Of a stretch of 21,467 nucleotides of DNA, positions 8,218-16,455 are shown one piece after another. The stretch spans positions 1 through 21,467 of the forward strand of contig CBFHVG010000011.1 in NCBI GenBank assembly GCA_965659005.1, written 5' to 3'. Source of the stretch: CAYPTY01 sp965659005 (lineage in GTDB: Bacteria > Bacteroidota > Rhodothermia > Balneolales > Balneolaceae). Within the stretch, counting starts at the first letter, position 1, and the number at the start of each line of letters is the position of its first letter. The notes under the pieces were generated by a model. That model had not been told where the DNA came from. It did not search any database and was given only the letters and a program-made list of their open reading frames with translations. Both the position numbers and the translations under genes were made by a program.

Positions 8218-9665
8218 TATGCTTCCAGTTTTGAAGTAATGGTTTCTCGTACAATTTGCGGATTGGCTTTACCTTGTGAAGCTTTCATAGCCTGACCCAC
8301 AAAGAAACCGAGGAGTTTTTTCTCTCCACCACGATAACGCTCAACTTCGGCTGGATTGTCTTCAATAATTTTATTTACAACTTCGTCTATGAATCCGGTA
8401 TCTGATACCTGAATCAAATTCATTTCTTTGGCCAGATCTTCGGCGCTTTTATCGCTTTCGACCATGGCATTAAAAATTTCCTGCATGGCTGATGAGTTGA
8501 TTTTATCATCTTCCTTCAGCTTAATCAGTTCTGAAAGGCGTTTCGCTGATACACTGAAGTCACGGATATCAATTACCTTTTCGTTCAAAATCCTGAGGAC
8601 CTGACTCAAAACTACATTAGCTACAGCTTTGGGATTATTAAGATAGGTAAGAACTTCTTCGTAATAATCTGCCAGATAACGGCTTTCAGTAAGTGTAATG
8701 GCATCATCCACGCTCATATTGAAATCGTTACGGAATCGTTCTCGACGAATATCAGCTAGTTCAGGTAGATCTGCTCTGATTTCATCAAGTAATTCATCAG
8801 TTACTACAATGGGAGGTAAATCAGGCTCTGGAAAATATCTATAATCATGAGCTTCTTCCTTTGAACGCATCTCGCGAGTAATCAATTTTGATGAATCCCA
8901 AAGTCTAGTTTGTTGAACTACTTCACCACCATTTTCAATCAATTCGATCTGACGGTAAATTTCATAATCGATGGCTTTTTCAACATTTCGGAAAGAGTTC
9001 ATATTCTTACACTCAGTTCGGGTACCGAATTTTTCTCTACCACGCGGTCGAACAGATACATTGGCATCGCATCGAAGAGAACCCTCTTCCATATTTCCAT
9101 CACAAATCTCTAGATACTGAACTATTTGCTTAATCTTGGTGAGGTAAGCATAAGCTTCCTGAGGAGTTCTAATATCCGGTTCTGACACTATCTCAATTAA
9201 TGGAGTACCAGCACGGTTTAAATCAATTAGCGTGTTATAAGGATCCTGATCATGAATAGATTTCCCTGCATCCTCCTCCATGTGAATACGAGTTATACCT
9301 ATCCTTTTCACATAACCGTCAACCTCAATATCTATATGACCGCCAAAACAAATCGGTGTATCAAACTGAGAAATTTGGTAGCCTTTCGGCAGATCAGGAT
9401 AGAAATAATTCTTCCGTGCGAAAATTGATCTGGGCGCAATCTGACAGTTAGTTGCCAGACCCATTTTGATGATATAATTCACCAGATTTTCGTTTACAAC
9501 GGGAAGAGTCCCAGGATGCCCCAAGCAAAGTGGATTCACTCTGGTATTTGGATGCGCCCCATATTCAGGTTCAACCGGTGTAAAAGCTTTAGATTGCGTA
9601 AGTAACTGGGCATGGACTTCAAGTCCTATTACTGCCTCAAAGGTTTCGTGAGTGATTGTACTCAT
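8217..9665 (-). CDS. gatB: Asp-tRNA(Asn)/Glu-tRNA(Gln) amidotransferase subunit B
   Basis: Kinase and tRNA-binding subunit of the GatCAB complex, which converts mischarged Glu-tRNA(Gln) or Asp-tRNA(Asn) to the amidated form. At 482 aa it matches the family. Motifs are AVIGLEVHAQLLTQSKAF near the N-terminus, NPLCLGHPGTLPVVN, GYQISQFDTPIC, RIHMEEDAGKS, DLNRAGTPLIEIVSEPD, GSLRCDANVSVRP and HDYRYFPEPDLPP at 273-285. The C-terminal YqeY-like tail domain ends VGQAMKASQGKANPQIVRE. gatA and gatC are not in the window, which is common because gat genes are often scattered. It is the first gene of the leftward block, with a 75-bp gap upstream. No Shine-Dalgarno sequence is evident. Confidence 0.97.
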   Translation of the reverse strand: MSTITHETFEAVIGLEVHAQLLTQSKAFTPVEPEYGAHPNTRVNPLCLGHPGTLPVVNENLVNYIIKMGLATNCQIAPRSIFARKNYFYPDLPKGYQISQFDTPICFGGHIDIEVDGYVKRIGITRIHMEEDAGKSIHDQDPYNTLIDLNRAGTPLIEIVSEPDIRTPQEAYAYLTKIKQIVQYLEICDGNMEEGSLRCDANVSVRPRGREKFGTRTECKNMNSFRNVEKAIDYEIYRQIELIENGGEVVQQTRLWDSSKLITREMRSKEEAHDYRYFPEPDLPPIVVTDELLDEIRADLPELADIRRERFRNDFNMSVDDAITLTESRYLADYYEEVLTYLNNPKAVANVVLSQVLRILNEKVIDIRDFSVSAKRLSELIKLKEDDKINSSAMQEIFNAMVESDKSAEDLAKEMNLIQVSDTGFIDEVVNKIIEDNPAEVERYRGGEKKLLGFFVGQAMKASQGKANPQIVRETITSKLEA

Positions 9666-9740
9666 GTAAAACTGGAAACAAGAAATTTGAATTTCAAAGA
9701 GTGGAAGATATTAAAGATGGGCGTAATATTTTGAATGTTT

Positions 9741-10769
9741 TTAGAAATACCACTGCTGTGTTATACAGTGAATACTTCCCTGTCCCCAAACAAGATCAGC
9801 ACAATTAATTCCTATAACTTCACGGTCAGGAAAATAGCGGTTAAACAAGTCTAGAGCATCATTATCATACCTTTCATCATAAAGCGGTACAAGCACGCAT
9901 CCATTGGCTACATAATAGTTCGCATAAGAAGCTGGTACATATTTCGAACCATCCACCGTTGTGTCCTCAATTTTGCATTGAGGCATATGCAGGGTCTCGA
10001 TATTAAAACCTGATAATTCGAGAATTCGAACATTCGAATTTAGAGTCTCATAGTTAGGATCTTGGGGATCATCTGTAATCATTGTTAATACCGTGTCCTC
10101 ATTCAGAAAGCGGGTCAGATCATCCACATGACCATCTGTATCATCACCCACTAATCCACCTTTCAGCCAAACGAATTGTTCAATCCCGAAATATTCGGAT
10201 AGTTTTTCCTCAATCTGCTCTTTTGAAAGATGAGGATTTCGGTTTGGGTTCAGCATCACTGATTCAGTTGTAATAAGTGTGCCTTTACCATTGGTCTCGA
10301 TAGATCCACCTTCAAGAACCATCTCAGTTGAAAGTATTTCAATATTCAGAAATTCTGAAATAAAGGCCGGAATACGATTGTCATCATCCCATGGTGGATA
10401 CTTTTCTCCCCATGCATTGTAGATCCAGTTCGTGATTTTGGAATTTCCATCTTCCTCAATAAAAATTGGGCCACAATCGCGAGCCCAGACATCGTTTATG
10501 GGGTATAAATGAACCTCTGGTTCAAATTTTAAATTTATAATTTTAAATTTATAATTAGCCCATAGTCTATTAAAGCGTTGGTGTGCAATAGGATGAACAA
10601 ATAATTGAACAGGCTCGAAGCGAAGCAGTGTTGAAATGATTTCGAGGTAGACCTTTTCAACTCTTTTAAGTCGGTCGCCTGGCCATGTCTCGGTATTTGA
10701 GGGCCAGTGCAGCTGAGTTGCTGAGTGCCTTTCCCATTCAGCTGGTAGTCGGCGCTTAATCACGATCAA
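9741..10769 (-). CDS. aguA: Agmatine deiminase
   Basis: Peptidyl-arginine-deiminase-type enzyme that converts agmatine to N-carbamoylputrescine plus ammonia. At 342 aa it is close to the family length. The guanidine-modifying catalytic set is present: Asp98 in INDVWARDCGPIF, Glu153 in VLEGGSIE, His214 with Asp216 in DTDGHVDDLTRF, and nucleophile Cys335 in GQGSIHCITQQ. The N-terminus reads LPAEWERHSATQLHWPSN, the expected opening. Its start overlaps the end of aguB by 14 bp, so the two steps of putrescine formation are coupled. Codons for about residues 72-82 fall in a 14-bp tandem repeat that is exceptionally AT-rich. The arginine decarboxylase that would supply agmatine is not in this window. 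Confidence 0.94.
   Translation of the reverse strand: MIVIKRRLPAEWERHSATQLHWPSNTETWPGDRLKRVEKVYLEIISTLLRFEPVQLFVHPIAHQRFNRLWANYKFKIINLKFEPEVHLYPINDVWARDCGPIFIEEDGNSKITNWIYNAWGEKYPPWDDDNRIPAFISEFLNIEILSTEMVLEGGSIETNGKGTLITTESVMLNPNRNPHLSKEQIEEKLSEYFGIEQFVWLKGGLVGDDTDGHVDDLTRFLNEDTVLTMITDDPQDPNYETLNSNVRILELSGFNIETLHMPQCKIEDTTVDGSKYVPASYANYYVANGCVLVPLYDERYDNDALDLFNRYFPDREVIGINCADLVWGQGSIHCITQQWYF
10527..10554. repeat. 14-bp perfect tandem repeat (two units) inside aguA
   Basis: The unit TTTTAAATTTATAA occurs twice with no spacer and no mismatch (10527-10540 and 10541-10554), flanked by more A/T. It lies within the aguA coding sequence and encodes the segment NYKFKIINLKF. Since 14 is not a multiple of three, gain or loss of one unit would shift the aguA frame. 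Whether it actually varies cannot be seen from one sequence. Confidence 0.9.
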
Positions 10770-11634
10770 TAAATCGTTTCAGGATTGGATCATAGGCATC
10801 AATGCGTCGGTCTCTAAAAAAGGGCCACTCTCTTCTTTGAACATCAATACGACTGAGATCACACTCGCAAGTCAGGATTTCCTCCCCATTTCCGGCTACT
10901 GCTAATTCTTCACCAAAGGGCCCATATACAAAAGAATGACCCCAGAATTGAGTACCATTTTCCTTGCCCACTCTATTTGCTGATGCAACATAAAATCCAT
11001 TAGCTATAGCGTGTGACCTCTGTATAGTTTTCCATGCATCCATATACCTCTTCTTATCCTCTTTGGTCTCTTTTTTAAGCATACCAATTGCAGTTGGATA
11101 AAACAGAATTTGAGCACCATGTAAAGCAGCTATTCGTGCGGCTTCAGGATACCATTGGTCCCAGCAAATAAAAGCTGCTATTCTGCCATATTTAGTATCA
11201 AATACAGGCCAGTCCTGTTCTGCATCACCAGGAGTAAAGAAATATTTTTCACCAAATCCGGGATCATCAGGGATGTGCATCTTTCGATAATGCCCTGCTT
11301 TCGAACCATCAGCATCAATAACTATAAGGCTATTATGGTAAATGCCATCTGTCCTTTTCTCGAAATAAGGGACGATAATCACTACTTCAAGCTCCTTTGC
11401 CAAGCTTGAAAATTGATCAAACAATGTATCATCTCTTGAAATAGCCCATTCAAAAGCTTCATCGTTATAATCATTACAGAAATACAGTGTGTTGAAAAGC
11501 TCCTGTAAACAAACGATTTTAGCTCCTTCATTTGCTGCTTCCCGAACAAGGCCCATCTGTCGAAAGGTATTGTCATGAATTTGACTAGTGCATTGAGCCT
11601 GAATCAGAGCTATGGTAATGTTGGTGTTTTGCAT
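10756..11634 (-). CDS. aguB: N-carbamoylputrescine amidase
   Basis: Nitrilase-superfamily hydrolase that converts N-carbamoylputrescine to putrescine, CO2 and ammonia, the step after agmatine deiminase. At 292 aa it matches the family. The catalytic triad is visible: Glu45 in VCLQELFNTLYFC, Lys118 in GHYRKMHIPDDPGF, and Cys157 in AAFICWDQWYPEAARIAA. The segments YFCNDY and HIPDDPGFGEKYFFTPGD are typical of the AguB branch. It is the upstream gene of the pair, and aguA overlaps its 3' end by 14 bp. The upstream region is shared with the divergent pckA gene. A run of GGG directly touches the ATG, too close for a good Shine-Dalgarno. Confidence 0.95.
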   Translation of the reverse strand: MQNTNITIALIQAQCTSQIHDNTFRQMGLVREAANEGAKIVCLQELFNTLYFCNDYNDEAFEWAISRDDTLFDQFSSLAKELEVVIIVPYFEKRTDGIYHNSLIVIDADGSKAGHYRKMHIPDDPGFGEKYFFTPGDAEQDWPVFDTKYGRIAAFICWDQWYPEAARIAALHGAQILFYPTAIGMLKKETKEDKKRYMDAWKTIQRSHAIANGFYVASANRVGKENGTQFWGHSFVYGPFGEELAVAGNGEEILTCECDLSRIDVQRREWPFFRDRRIDAYDPILKRFIDRD

Positions 11635-11854
11635 CCCTTAAAATACAGCGCCACAGTCATTTATAGAAGTATTATTCATTTATTCTTCATAATTCCTTAC
11701 TAGCCTAAAGGTAGTAAAAACGGATATTTAGTTTTCTCCATATAGGCCTCAAAAAAGCGCTTACACAGGGAAATAAAAGTAAAATTCAACCTAAATTTTA
11801 ATACTTCAAATGCTTACTTTTAGCCCTTTCGACACAATAAACACAGACGAGACC
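11635..11854. promoter_or_regulatory. Divergent control region between aguB and pckA
   Basis: About 175-220 bp of AT-rich DNA between two genes facing away from each other, so promoters for both should lie here. I could not pick a convincing -33/-7 (TTTG / TAnnTTTG) or -35/-10 pair in either direction. The only small symmetric element noticed is AAGCGCTT at 11755-11762, which may be chance. Calling this a promoter region rests on gene orientation alone. Confidence 0.5.
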
Positions 11855-13456
11855 ATGAGTGTAAACGACACACGAAAGCGAAGTAAAGTAGGTTTGGAAT
11901 ACCTAGGCCTCCAAGACAATGAAAAAGCTCTTTGGAATTTAACTGTAGACGAACTGTATGATGAAGCTTTAGCAAACAGCGAAGCAGAACTTACTGCTGA
12001 TGAAGCTATTTTGATTCGCACAGGTAAGTATACAGGAAGATCTCCGAAGGATAAATACACAGTTGATCAACCTTCTATTCACGATGATATTGACTGGGGC
12101 GGTTTTAATAAACCAATTGGGCAAGAAGTTTTTGACGGACTATTCTCAAAGCTAGCAGATTACCTCACCCCAAAGAAACTTTATGTAAAGGATGTGTACT
12201 GTGGTGCAGATCCTAAATCGAGATTAAGCGTACGTGTAGTTAGTGAAATGGCTTACCATGCCCTTTTTACTAATAATATGTTCATCGAAGTTCCTGAAGA
12301 CGAGATGGAAGACTTTGTTCCAGAATTTACTGTAATGGCAGCTCCAAGCTACCATGCAAATCCTGAAGTTGATGGAACAGAGACCGATACTTTCGTAATT
12401 GCAGATCTTGAGAAGAAAATAATCATCATTGGTGCCACTCAATACTCCGGTGAAGTGAAAAAAGGAATTTTTGGCATCATGAATTATCTACTACCTAAGC
12501 AAGGTGTTATGCCAATGCACTGCTCTGCTAATGTAGATGAGAATGGCAAATCTGCTGTTTACTTCGGACTTTCCGGTACAGGTAAAACAACCCTTTCTGC
12601 CGATCCTGACAAAACTTTGATTGGTGATGACGAGCACGGATGGAATGATGAAGGTATCTTCAACTTCGAAGGTGGCTGTTACGCAAAAACAATCGATTTA
12701 ACTGAGGAAAACGAACCAATTATCTTTGCAACTACTAAGATGAGAGGTACAATTCTGGAGAACGTGATTCTTGATGAAAATGGTAATCCCGATTTCTTCG
12801 ATACCAGCCTGACACAAAATACACGTTGTTCTTACCCATTAGAATTTATTCCAAACGCTAGTGAAACTGGAATTGCAGGTCATCCTGAAAACATCATCTT
12901 CTTAACAGCTGATGCCTTTGGTGTACTACCTCCAATTTCAAAACTAACTCCGGAACAAGCTATGTACCACTTCATCAGTGGATACACTGCAAAAGTTGCC
13001 GGTACTGAACGTGGAGTAACCGAACCACAAGCTACTTTCTCTGCTTGTTTCGGTGCACCATTCATGCCACTACACCCAACTGTATATGCTGAGTTACTGG
13101 CTGAGAAAATTCGCAAGCATGGTTCTGATGTTTGGTTAGTAAACACTGGATGGACTGGCGGAGTACATGGTGTTGGCTCACGGATGAAACTTGAACACAC
13201 AAGAAGAATGCTGAGCGAAGCTATCGCTGGAAACTTAAACGATGTTGAATTTATGACTGATCCTGTCTTCGGACTTCAGATTCCTAGTGAAATACCAGGC
13301 GTACCTTCTGAAGTACTAATCCCACGCGATACATGGGCAGATAAAGAAGCTTACGACAAAAAAGCGAAAGAACTAGCTCAGATGTTTGTTGATAATTTCA
13401 AGAAATATGAACATCAGGCGAGTGATGAGATACTTAAAGCTGCACCTAATGTGTGA
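11855..13456 (+). CDS. pckA: Phosphoenolpyruvate carboxykinase (ATP)
   Basis: Converts oxaloacetate and ATP to PEP, ADP and CO2, the entry step of gluconeogenesis. The ATP-dependent class is shown by the kinase-1a P-loop GLSGTGKTTLSADP (238-251 from the start used here), followed by LIGDDEHGWNDEGIFNFEGGCYAK, with RTGKYTGRSPKDKY near the N-terminus and NTGWTGG later. I chose the second in-frame ATG at 11855 (MSVNDTRKRS, 533 aa). It puts about 60 residues before the TGRSPKDKY motif, as in E. coli PckA. The upstream ATG at 11810 would add 15 residues (548 aa) and cannot be excluded. Neither start has a strong Shine-Dalgarno. The gene stands alone and ends with a strong terminator. Confidence 0.97.
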   Translation: MSVNDTRKRSKVGLEYLGLQDNEKALWNLTVDELYDEALANSEAELTADEAILIRTGKYTGRSPKDKYTVDQPSIHDDIDWGGFNKPIGQEVFDGLFSKLADYLTPKKLYVKDVYCGADPKSRLSVRVVSEMAYHALFTNNMFIEVPEDEMEDFVPEFTVMAAPSYHANPEVDGTETDTFVIADLEKKIIIIGATQYSGEVKKGIFGIMNYLLPKQGVMPMHCSANVDENGKSAVYFGLSGTGKTTLSADPDKTLIGDDEHGWNDEGIFNFEGGCYAKTIDLTEENEPIIFATTKMRGTILENVILDENGNPDFFDTSLTQNTRCSYPLEFIPNASETGIAGHPENIIFLTADAFGVLPPISKLTPEQAMYHFISGYTAKVAGTERGVTEPQATFSACFGAPFMPLHPTVYAELLAEKIRKHGSDVWLVNTGWTGGVHGVGSRMKLEHTRRMLSEAIAGNLNDVEFMTDPVFGLQIPSEIPGVPSEVLIPRDTWADKEAYDKKAKELAQMFVDNFKKYEHQASDEILKAAPNV

Positions 13457-13481
13457 TTGCACTGCTTTGATGTAGGTTGAC

Positions 13482-13522
13482 AAAGCCTGTTGTCTGGCGA
13501 AACGGACAGCAGGCTTTTTTTT
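13482..13522 (+). terminator. Rho-independent terminator after pckA
   Basis: Starts 26 bp after the pckA stop. The left arm AAAGCCTGTTGTCTG and right arm CGGACAGCAGGCTTT pair over about 15 positions with two G-U wobbles and a 6-base loop (GCGAAA). The right arm runs straight into a tract of eight T residues (13515-13522). This is a textbook intrinsic terminator for the plus strand. Confidence 0.93.
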
Positions 13523-13565
13523 GACTTGAAATTATCGAGTTAATGAAATAACCAAGAATTTGATA

Positions 13566-13597
13566 GATAGTGCCCAAGCTCGAGCTTGGGCACTATC
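13566..13597. repeat. Perfect 32-bp palindrome, candidate REP element of the adjacent RAYT
   Basis: The half-site GATAGTGCCCAAGCTC is followed with no spacer by its exact reverse complement, giving 16 bp of perfect dyad symmetry centred on CTCGAG. It lies 17 bp beyond the stop of the minus-strand RAYT gene and about 44 bp past the pckA terminator tract. There is no T tract after it on either strand, so it is not a simple terminator. The left foot is preceded by a second GATA, making GATAGATAG. REP-like palindromes next to RAYT genes are the known substrates of these enzymes. That this one is the substrate is inferred from position and symmetry. Confidence 0.8.
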
Positions 13598-13614
13598 ATT
13601 TCTTTCATTACTCT

Positions 13615-14157
13615 TTATAAAATATCATCCACAATAGTTATTGTAATAGTCCCTCTCCCTCTGATATAGTTTCTCGCAGATGAAAATTCCCAATCTTCTG
13701 GTTTGTTTACTAACCCTGCCTTTACAGGATTTTGGTGTATGTAATTCAATTTTTGTTCCATGAACCAGTAATTATATATCTGCATAGGATGCACACCTTC
13801 ATTCCAAACCTGAAACTGACTTTGCCTTTTGTGTTTCAGCTTAGCTCTCCTTAGTTCATTGAGTATCTCATATTCATTCATCTGCTTTAGTTTCCTGATA
13901 ATTTCTTTTGCAGTGAATGATTTAAATCTTCTTATATAGTCGGGAAGATTTTCTGATTTTAGAATTAAATGAATATGATTGGGCATGATAACATATGCAT
14001 AAACAGTTACTCTAAAATTCTCTTGAATAAAGTGTAATGATGATAAAATGATTTTAGTCAACTCAAAATCATTAAATAAAGTTATTCCGTTGACAATAGA
14101 ACTACTTATAAAATATGGGAACTGGTCCTCATAAAATTTAAATCTGCTTCTGCCCAT
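13615..14157 (-). CDS. REP-associated tyrosine transposase (RAYT, Y1_Tnp / IS200-like)
   Basis: 180-aa single-domain Y1 HUH nuclease. The HUH motif is HIH at 61-63 within VIMPNHIHLIL. The likely catalytic tyrosine is Tyr139 in LNYIHQNPVKAGLV, the position matching Tyr115 of the E. coli RAYT. Other family marks are FQVWNEGVHPMQIYN and a KPEDWEFSSARNY segment near the C-terminus. RAYTs are domesticated relatives of IS200/IS605 transposases. They are usually single-copy and cut and join REP palindromes at their base rather than moving as an IS. Here a perfect palindrome lies 17 bp after the stop, and no matching copy is visible on the 5' side. The gene looks intact. It sits between the pckA terminator and a divergent lipoprotein gene, a harmless position. 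Base composition is AT-richer than its neighbours. Confidence 0.92.
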   Translation of the reverse strand: MGRSRFKFYEDQFPYFISSSIVNGITLFNDFELTKIILSSLHFIQENFRVTVYAYVIMPNHIHLILKSENLPDYIRRFKSFTAKEIIRKLKQMNEYEILNELRRAKLKHKRQSQFQVWNEGVHPMQIYNYWFMEQKLNYIHQNPVKAGLVNKPEDWEFSSARNYIRGRGTITITIVDDIL

Positions 14158-14282
14158 CTTAACATAATGATCTAAAGAAAGATTACTCCTTACAAGTCTT
14201 GAGTTTTATACTACCACTGAACTCTTTTTTACTATTGCTTTTTTTTTATTTACAAAATCCTTCCTTCACCCTACTTTCGGGC

Positions 14283-15365
14283 ATGCGATTCTTACTTCTT
14301 CCTATTTTCTTAATTCTTCTTTCAGCTGGATGCAGTCAATCCGAACCAACTAAGGTTGATTTGCACTATCCTGAAACTTATATCATACACAAAACAACTT
14401 CAGATATAAGCATAGACGGTAAAATGACTGAGTTGGATTGGCTCAATGCTAAATGGACATCTGATTTTATTGACATTGAAGGTTTATCCAAGCCCCTACC
14501 TTTTTATAGAACTAGGACTAAAATGCTATGGGATGATGATTTCCTTTATTTCTATGCTGAAATGGAAGAAGAGCACATTTGGGGTGATATAACGGATCGT
14601 GATGCTGTCATTTTTTATAATAACGATTTTGAAGTCTTCATTAACCCTGATCTGGATGAACCCCATTACGTTGAATTCGAAGTAAATGCACTGGGAACAC
14701 TATGGGAATTAATCCTGCTCAAGCCATATCGTATTGGCGGCCCAGTGAGTAATTACTGGGATTTAAATGAAACCATTATTGGAATTGATATTGATGGCAC
14801 CTTAAATAATCCAACAGATACCGATTCAATGTGGACTATTGAAATGGCAATACCTTTGAAACCGGTTGCTGAAATGAAAAGAGGTTCGAAAGTTATTGAC
14901 GGGACCATCTGGAAAATGAATTTTTCAAGGGTTCAATGGCAATATGATATAGTAAATGGTGAGTATGACAGAAAAAAGAATGCGACAACCGGAAAATACC
15001 TGCCAGAGTATAACTGGGTCTGGTCTCCCCAATATGCTATTGATATGCATAGACCTGAACATTGGGGTTTAGTTCAGTTTTCAGATAGTTCTTCCAGTGT
15101 TAATGTGACATTCAATGAGCCCCTTTTTGAATGGGAAAGACAACTTTTATTCCATCTGCATCGCAAGCAACTGGACTATAAAAGAGAACATGGTACATTT
15201 GCTAGAGATATAAATGAGCTTGGAGGTCCCGTTTTTGAACATAATTCTGATCTTTACATTGTCCATTTAATGAACACTGCATCAGGATATGAGCTCACAA
15301 TAAGAAATCCTCAAAAAGGTAACATCACACTTAATAACCAAGAATTTATAAGCATTTCGAAATGA
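14283..15365 (+). CDS. CBM9-like carbohydrate-binding lipoprotein
   Basis: 360-aa lipoprotein from the ATG at 14283. The signal peptide is MRFLLLPIFLILLSAGC, with lipid-modified Cys17. The open frame extends upstream to a TTG at 14199, but the ATG places the signal peptide correctly at the N-terminus. The body matches the CBM9/DOMON-like family: the opening strand ISIDGKMTELDW (about 42-53), then MLWDDDFLYFYAEMEEEHIW (81-100), then DFEVFINPDLDEPHYVEFEVN, then MWTIEMAIPL and WKMNFSRVQW. CBM9 modules bind ends of plant polysaccharides such as xylan or cellulose in known enzymes. The ligand of this protein is not known. A shorter tail (about residues 280-360) follows the module. Its stop overlaps the start of the GHL10-like gene (ATGA), so both are made together and presumably act on the same material in the cell envelope. 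Confidence 0.85.
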   Translation: MRFLLLPIFLILLSAGCSQSEPTKVDLHYPETYIIHKTTSDISIDGKMTELDWLNAKWTSDFIDIEGLSKPLPFYRTRTKMLWDDDFLYFYAEMEEEHIWGDITDRDAVIFYNNDFEVFINPDLDEPHYVEFEVNALGTLWELILLKPYRIGGPVSNYWDLNETIIGIDIDGTLNNPTDTDSMWTIEMAIPLKPVAEMKRGSKVIDGTIWKMNFSRVQWQYDIVNGEYDRKKNATTGKYLPEYNWVWSPQYAIDMHRPEHWGLVQFSDSSSSVNVTFNEPLFEWERQLLFHLHRKQLDYKREHGTFARDINELGGPVFEHNSDLYIVHLMNTASGYELTIRNPQKGNITLNNQEFISISK

Positions 15366-16453
15366 AACACTCATCAACGCTCACTTACTTATTCATTGGC
15401 CTATTTCTAATGCTTTTAGCTTGTGAAAATTCCCCTAATGAAGAGACAGATTCTGAATTTACCTTTGCAGCATGGACAGGTGGTGGCATTGCAAAAAATG
15501 AGGCTGAATGGGATTCCTTATTATCTAAAATGTCTGATGCTGGGTTTTCAGCACTTTATCTGAATGCAGGTCGTGAAAAACTTGAAGAAGTGGTTGGCTA
15601 TGCTGATAAATATGATATCGACATTCATGCATGGATTTGGACATTAAATCGCCCTGGCGATAGTACTGCTGCTAAGAACCCTGACTGGTATGCGGTTAAT
15701 AGGAATGGAGATAATTCATACGATTATCGTGCCTATGTGAATTATTATCAATGGCTTAGTCCTTTTTCTGAAGGTGCCAGAGAACACATCCGAAATAATA
15801 TTACTGAAGTTGCAAAAGCCAAAGGTGTAAAATCAGTCCATTTGGATTATGTAAGATATGTAGATGTCATATTAGGAGCTGATCTTCAGCCTAAATATGA
15901 TTTAATACAGGATCGCCAATTCCCTGAATATGATTATGGCTACCATCCGGAAGCTCGAAGACAATACAAAGAAATCTTCGGTGTGGATCCAATGGATATG
16001 GAAAATCCTGAGTTAAGCACTGAATGGCTTCAGTTCAGATTGAATGCTGTGACTACTCTCGTCAATGATTTAGCTGAGATAGCTCATGAAAATGATAAAT
16101 TATTAACTGCTGCTGTTTTTCCATTTCCAGTTATGAGTAGGCAAATGGTTCGTCAGGACTGGGCAAGCTGGAATTTAGATATAGCTCTGCCAATGCTATA
16201 TCAGAATTTCTATCGACAAAATCTGAACTGGATTGAGTTCGCAACAGAACAGGGTATAAGAGAAGCTCACGGCAGGTTTGATATCATGCCGGGGCTTTAT
16301 CTTCCGGGATTAACTGATGAGGAACTTGAAATAGCTATTCGTAAAGCAAAAGCAGGTGGTGGTATTGGTGTTTCTCTTTTCGATGTCGGAGCATTAACAG
16401 AAGCAGATTATGCAACAGTTAAAGCTTTGCATAAAGAGTTAAACAGTAAATAA
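15362..16453 (+). CDS. GHL10-like TIM-barrel glycoside hydrolase, lipoprotein
   Basis: 363-aa lipoprotein: the signal peptide ends LMLLAC (Cys21), and the mature start CENSPNEETDSE is acidic, a pattern linked in Bacteroidota to export to the outer surface. The remainder is a single TIM-barrel of the GHL10/family-10-like group: FAAWTGGGI, then FSALYLNAGREKLEEVVGYADKYDIDIHAWIWTLNRPGD, then HLDYVRY at 160-166 (the family's conserved H-x-D-Y-x-R-Y strand end), and later AAVFPFPV and DIALPMLYQNFY. Asp162 is a candidate catalytic or substrate-binding residue. The family is a loosely characterised set of probable glycosidases, and the substrate cannot be named. The gene overlaps its CBM9-like partner by 4 bp and converges on prfA with only a 2-bp gap and no evident terminator. 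Confidence 0.82.
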   Translation: MKHSSTLTYLFIGLFLMLLACENSPNEETDSEFTFAAWTGGGIAKNEAEWDSLLSKMSDAGFSALYLNAGREKLEEVVGYADKYDIDIHAWIWTLNRPGDSTAAKNPDWYAVNRNGDNSYDYRAYVNYYQWLSPFSEGAREHIRNNITEVAKAKGVKSVHLDYVRYVDVILGADLQPKYDLIQDRQFPEYDYGYHPEARRQYKEIFGVDPMDMENPELSTEWLQFRLNAVTTLVNDLAEIAHENDKLLTAAVFPFPVMSRQMVRQDWASWNLDIALPMLYQNFYRQNLNWIEFATEQGIREAHGRFDIMPGLYLPGLTDEELEIAIRKAKAGGGIGVSLFDVGALTEADYATVKALHKELNSK

Positions 16454-16455
16454 CC

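Noticed and set aside
14199..14282. Upstream extension of the CBM9-like gene to a TTG start
   Set aside because: It would put 28 extra residues before a complete lipoprotein signal peptide that begins naturally at the ATG at 14283.
13457..14282. Complete insertion sequence around the transposase
   Set aside because: There is no terminal repeat pair, no target duplication and no second ORF. The protein is of RAYT type, which is normally not part of an IS.
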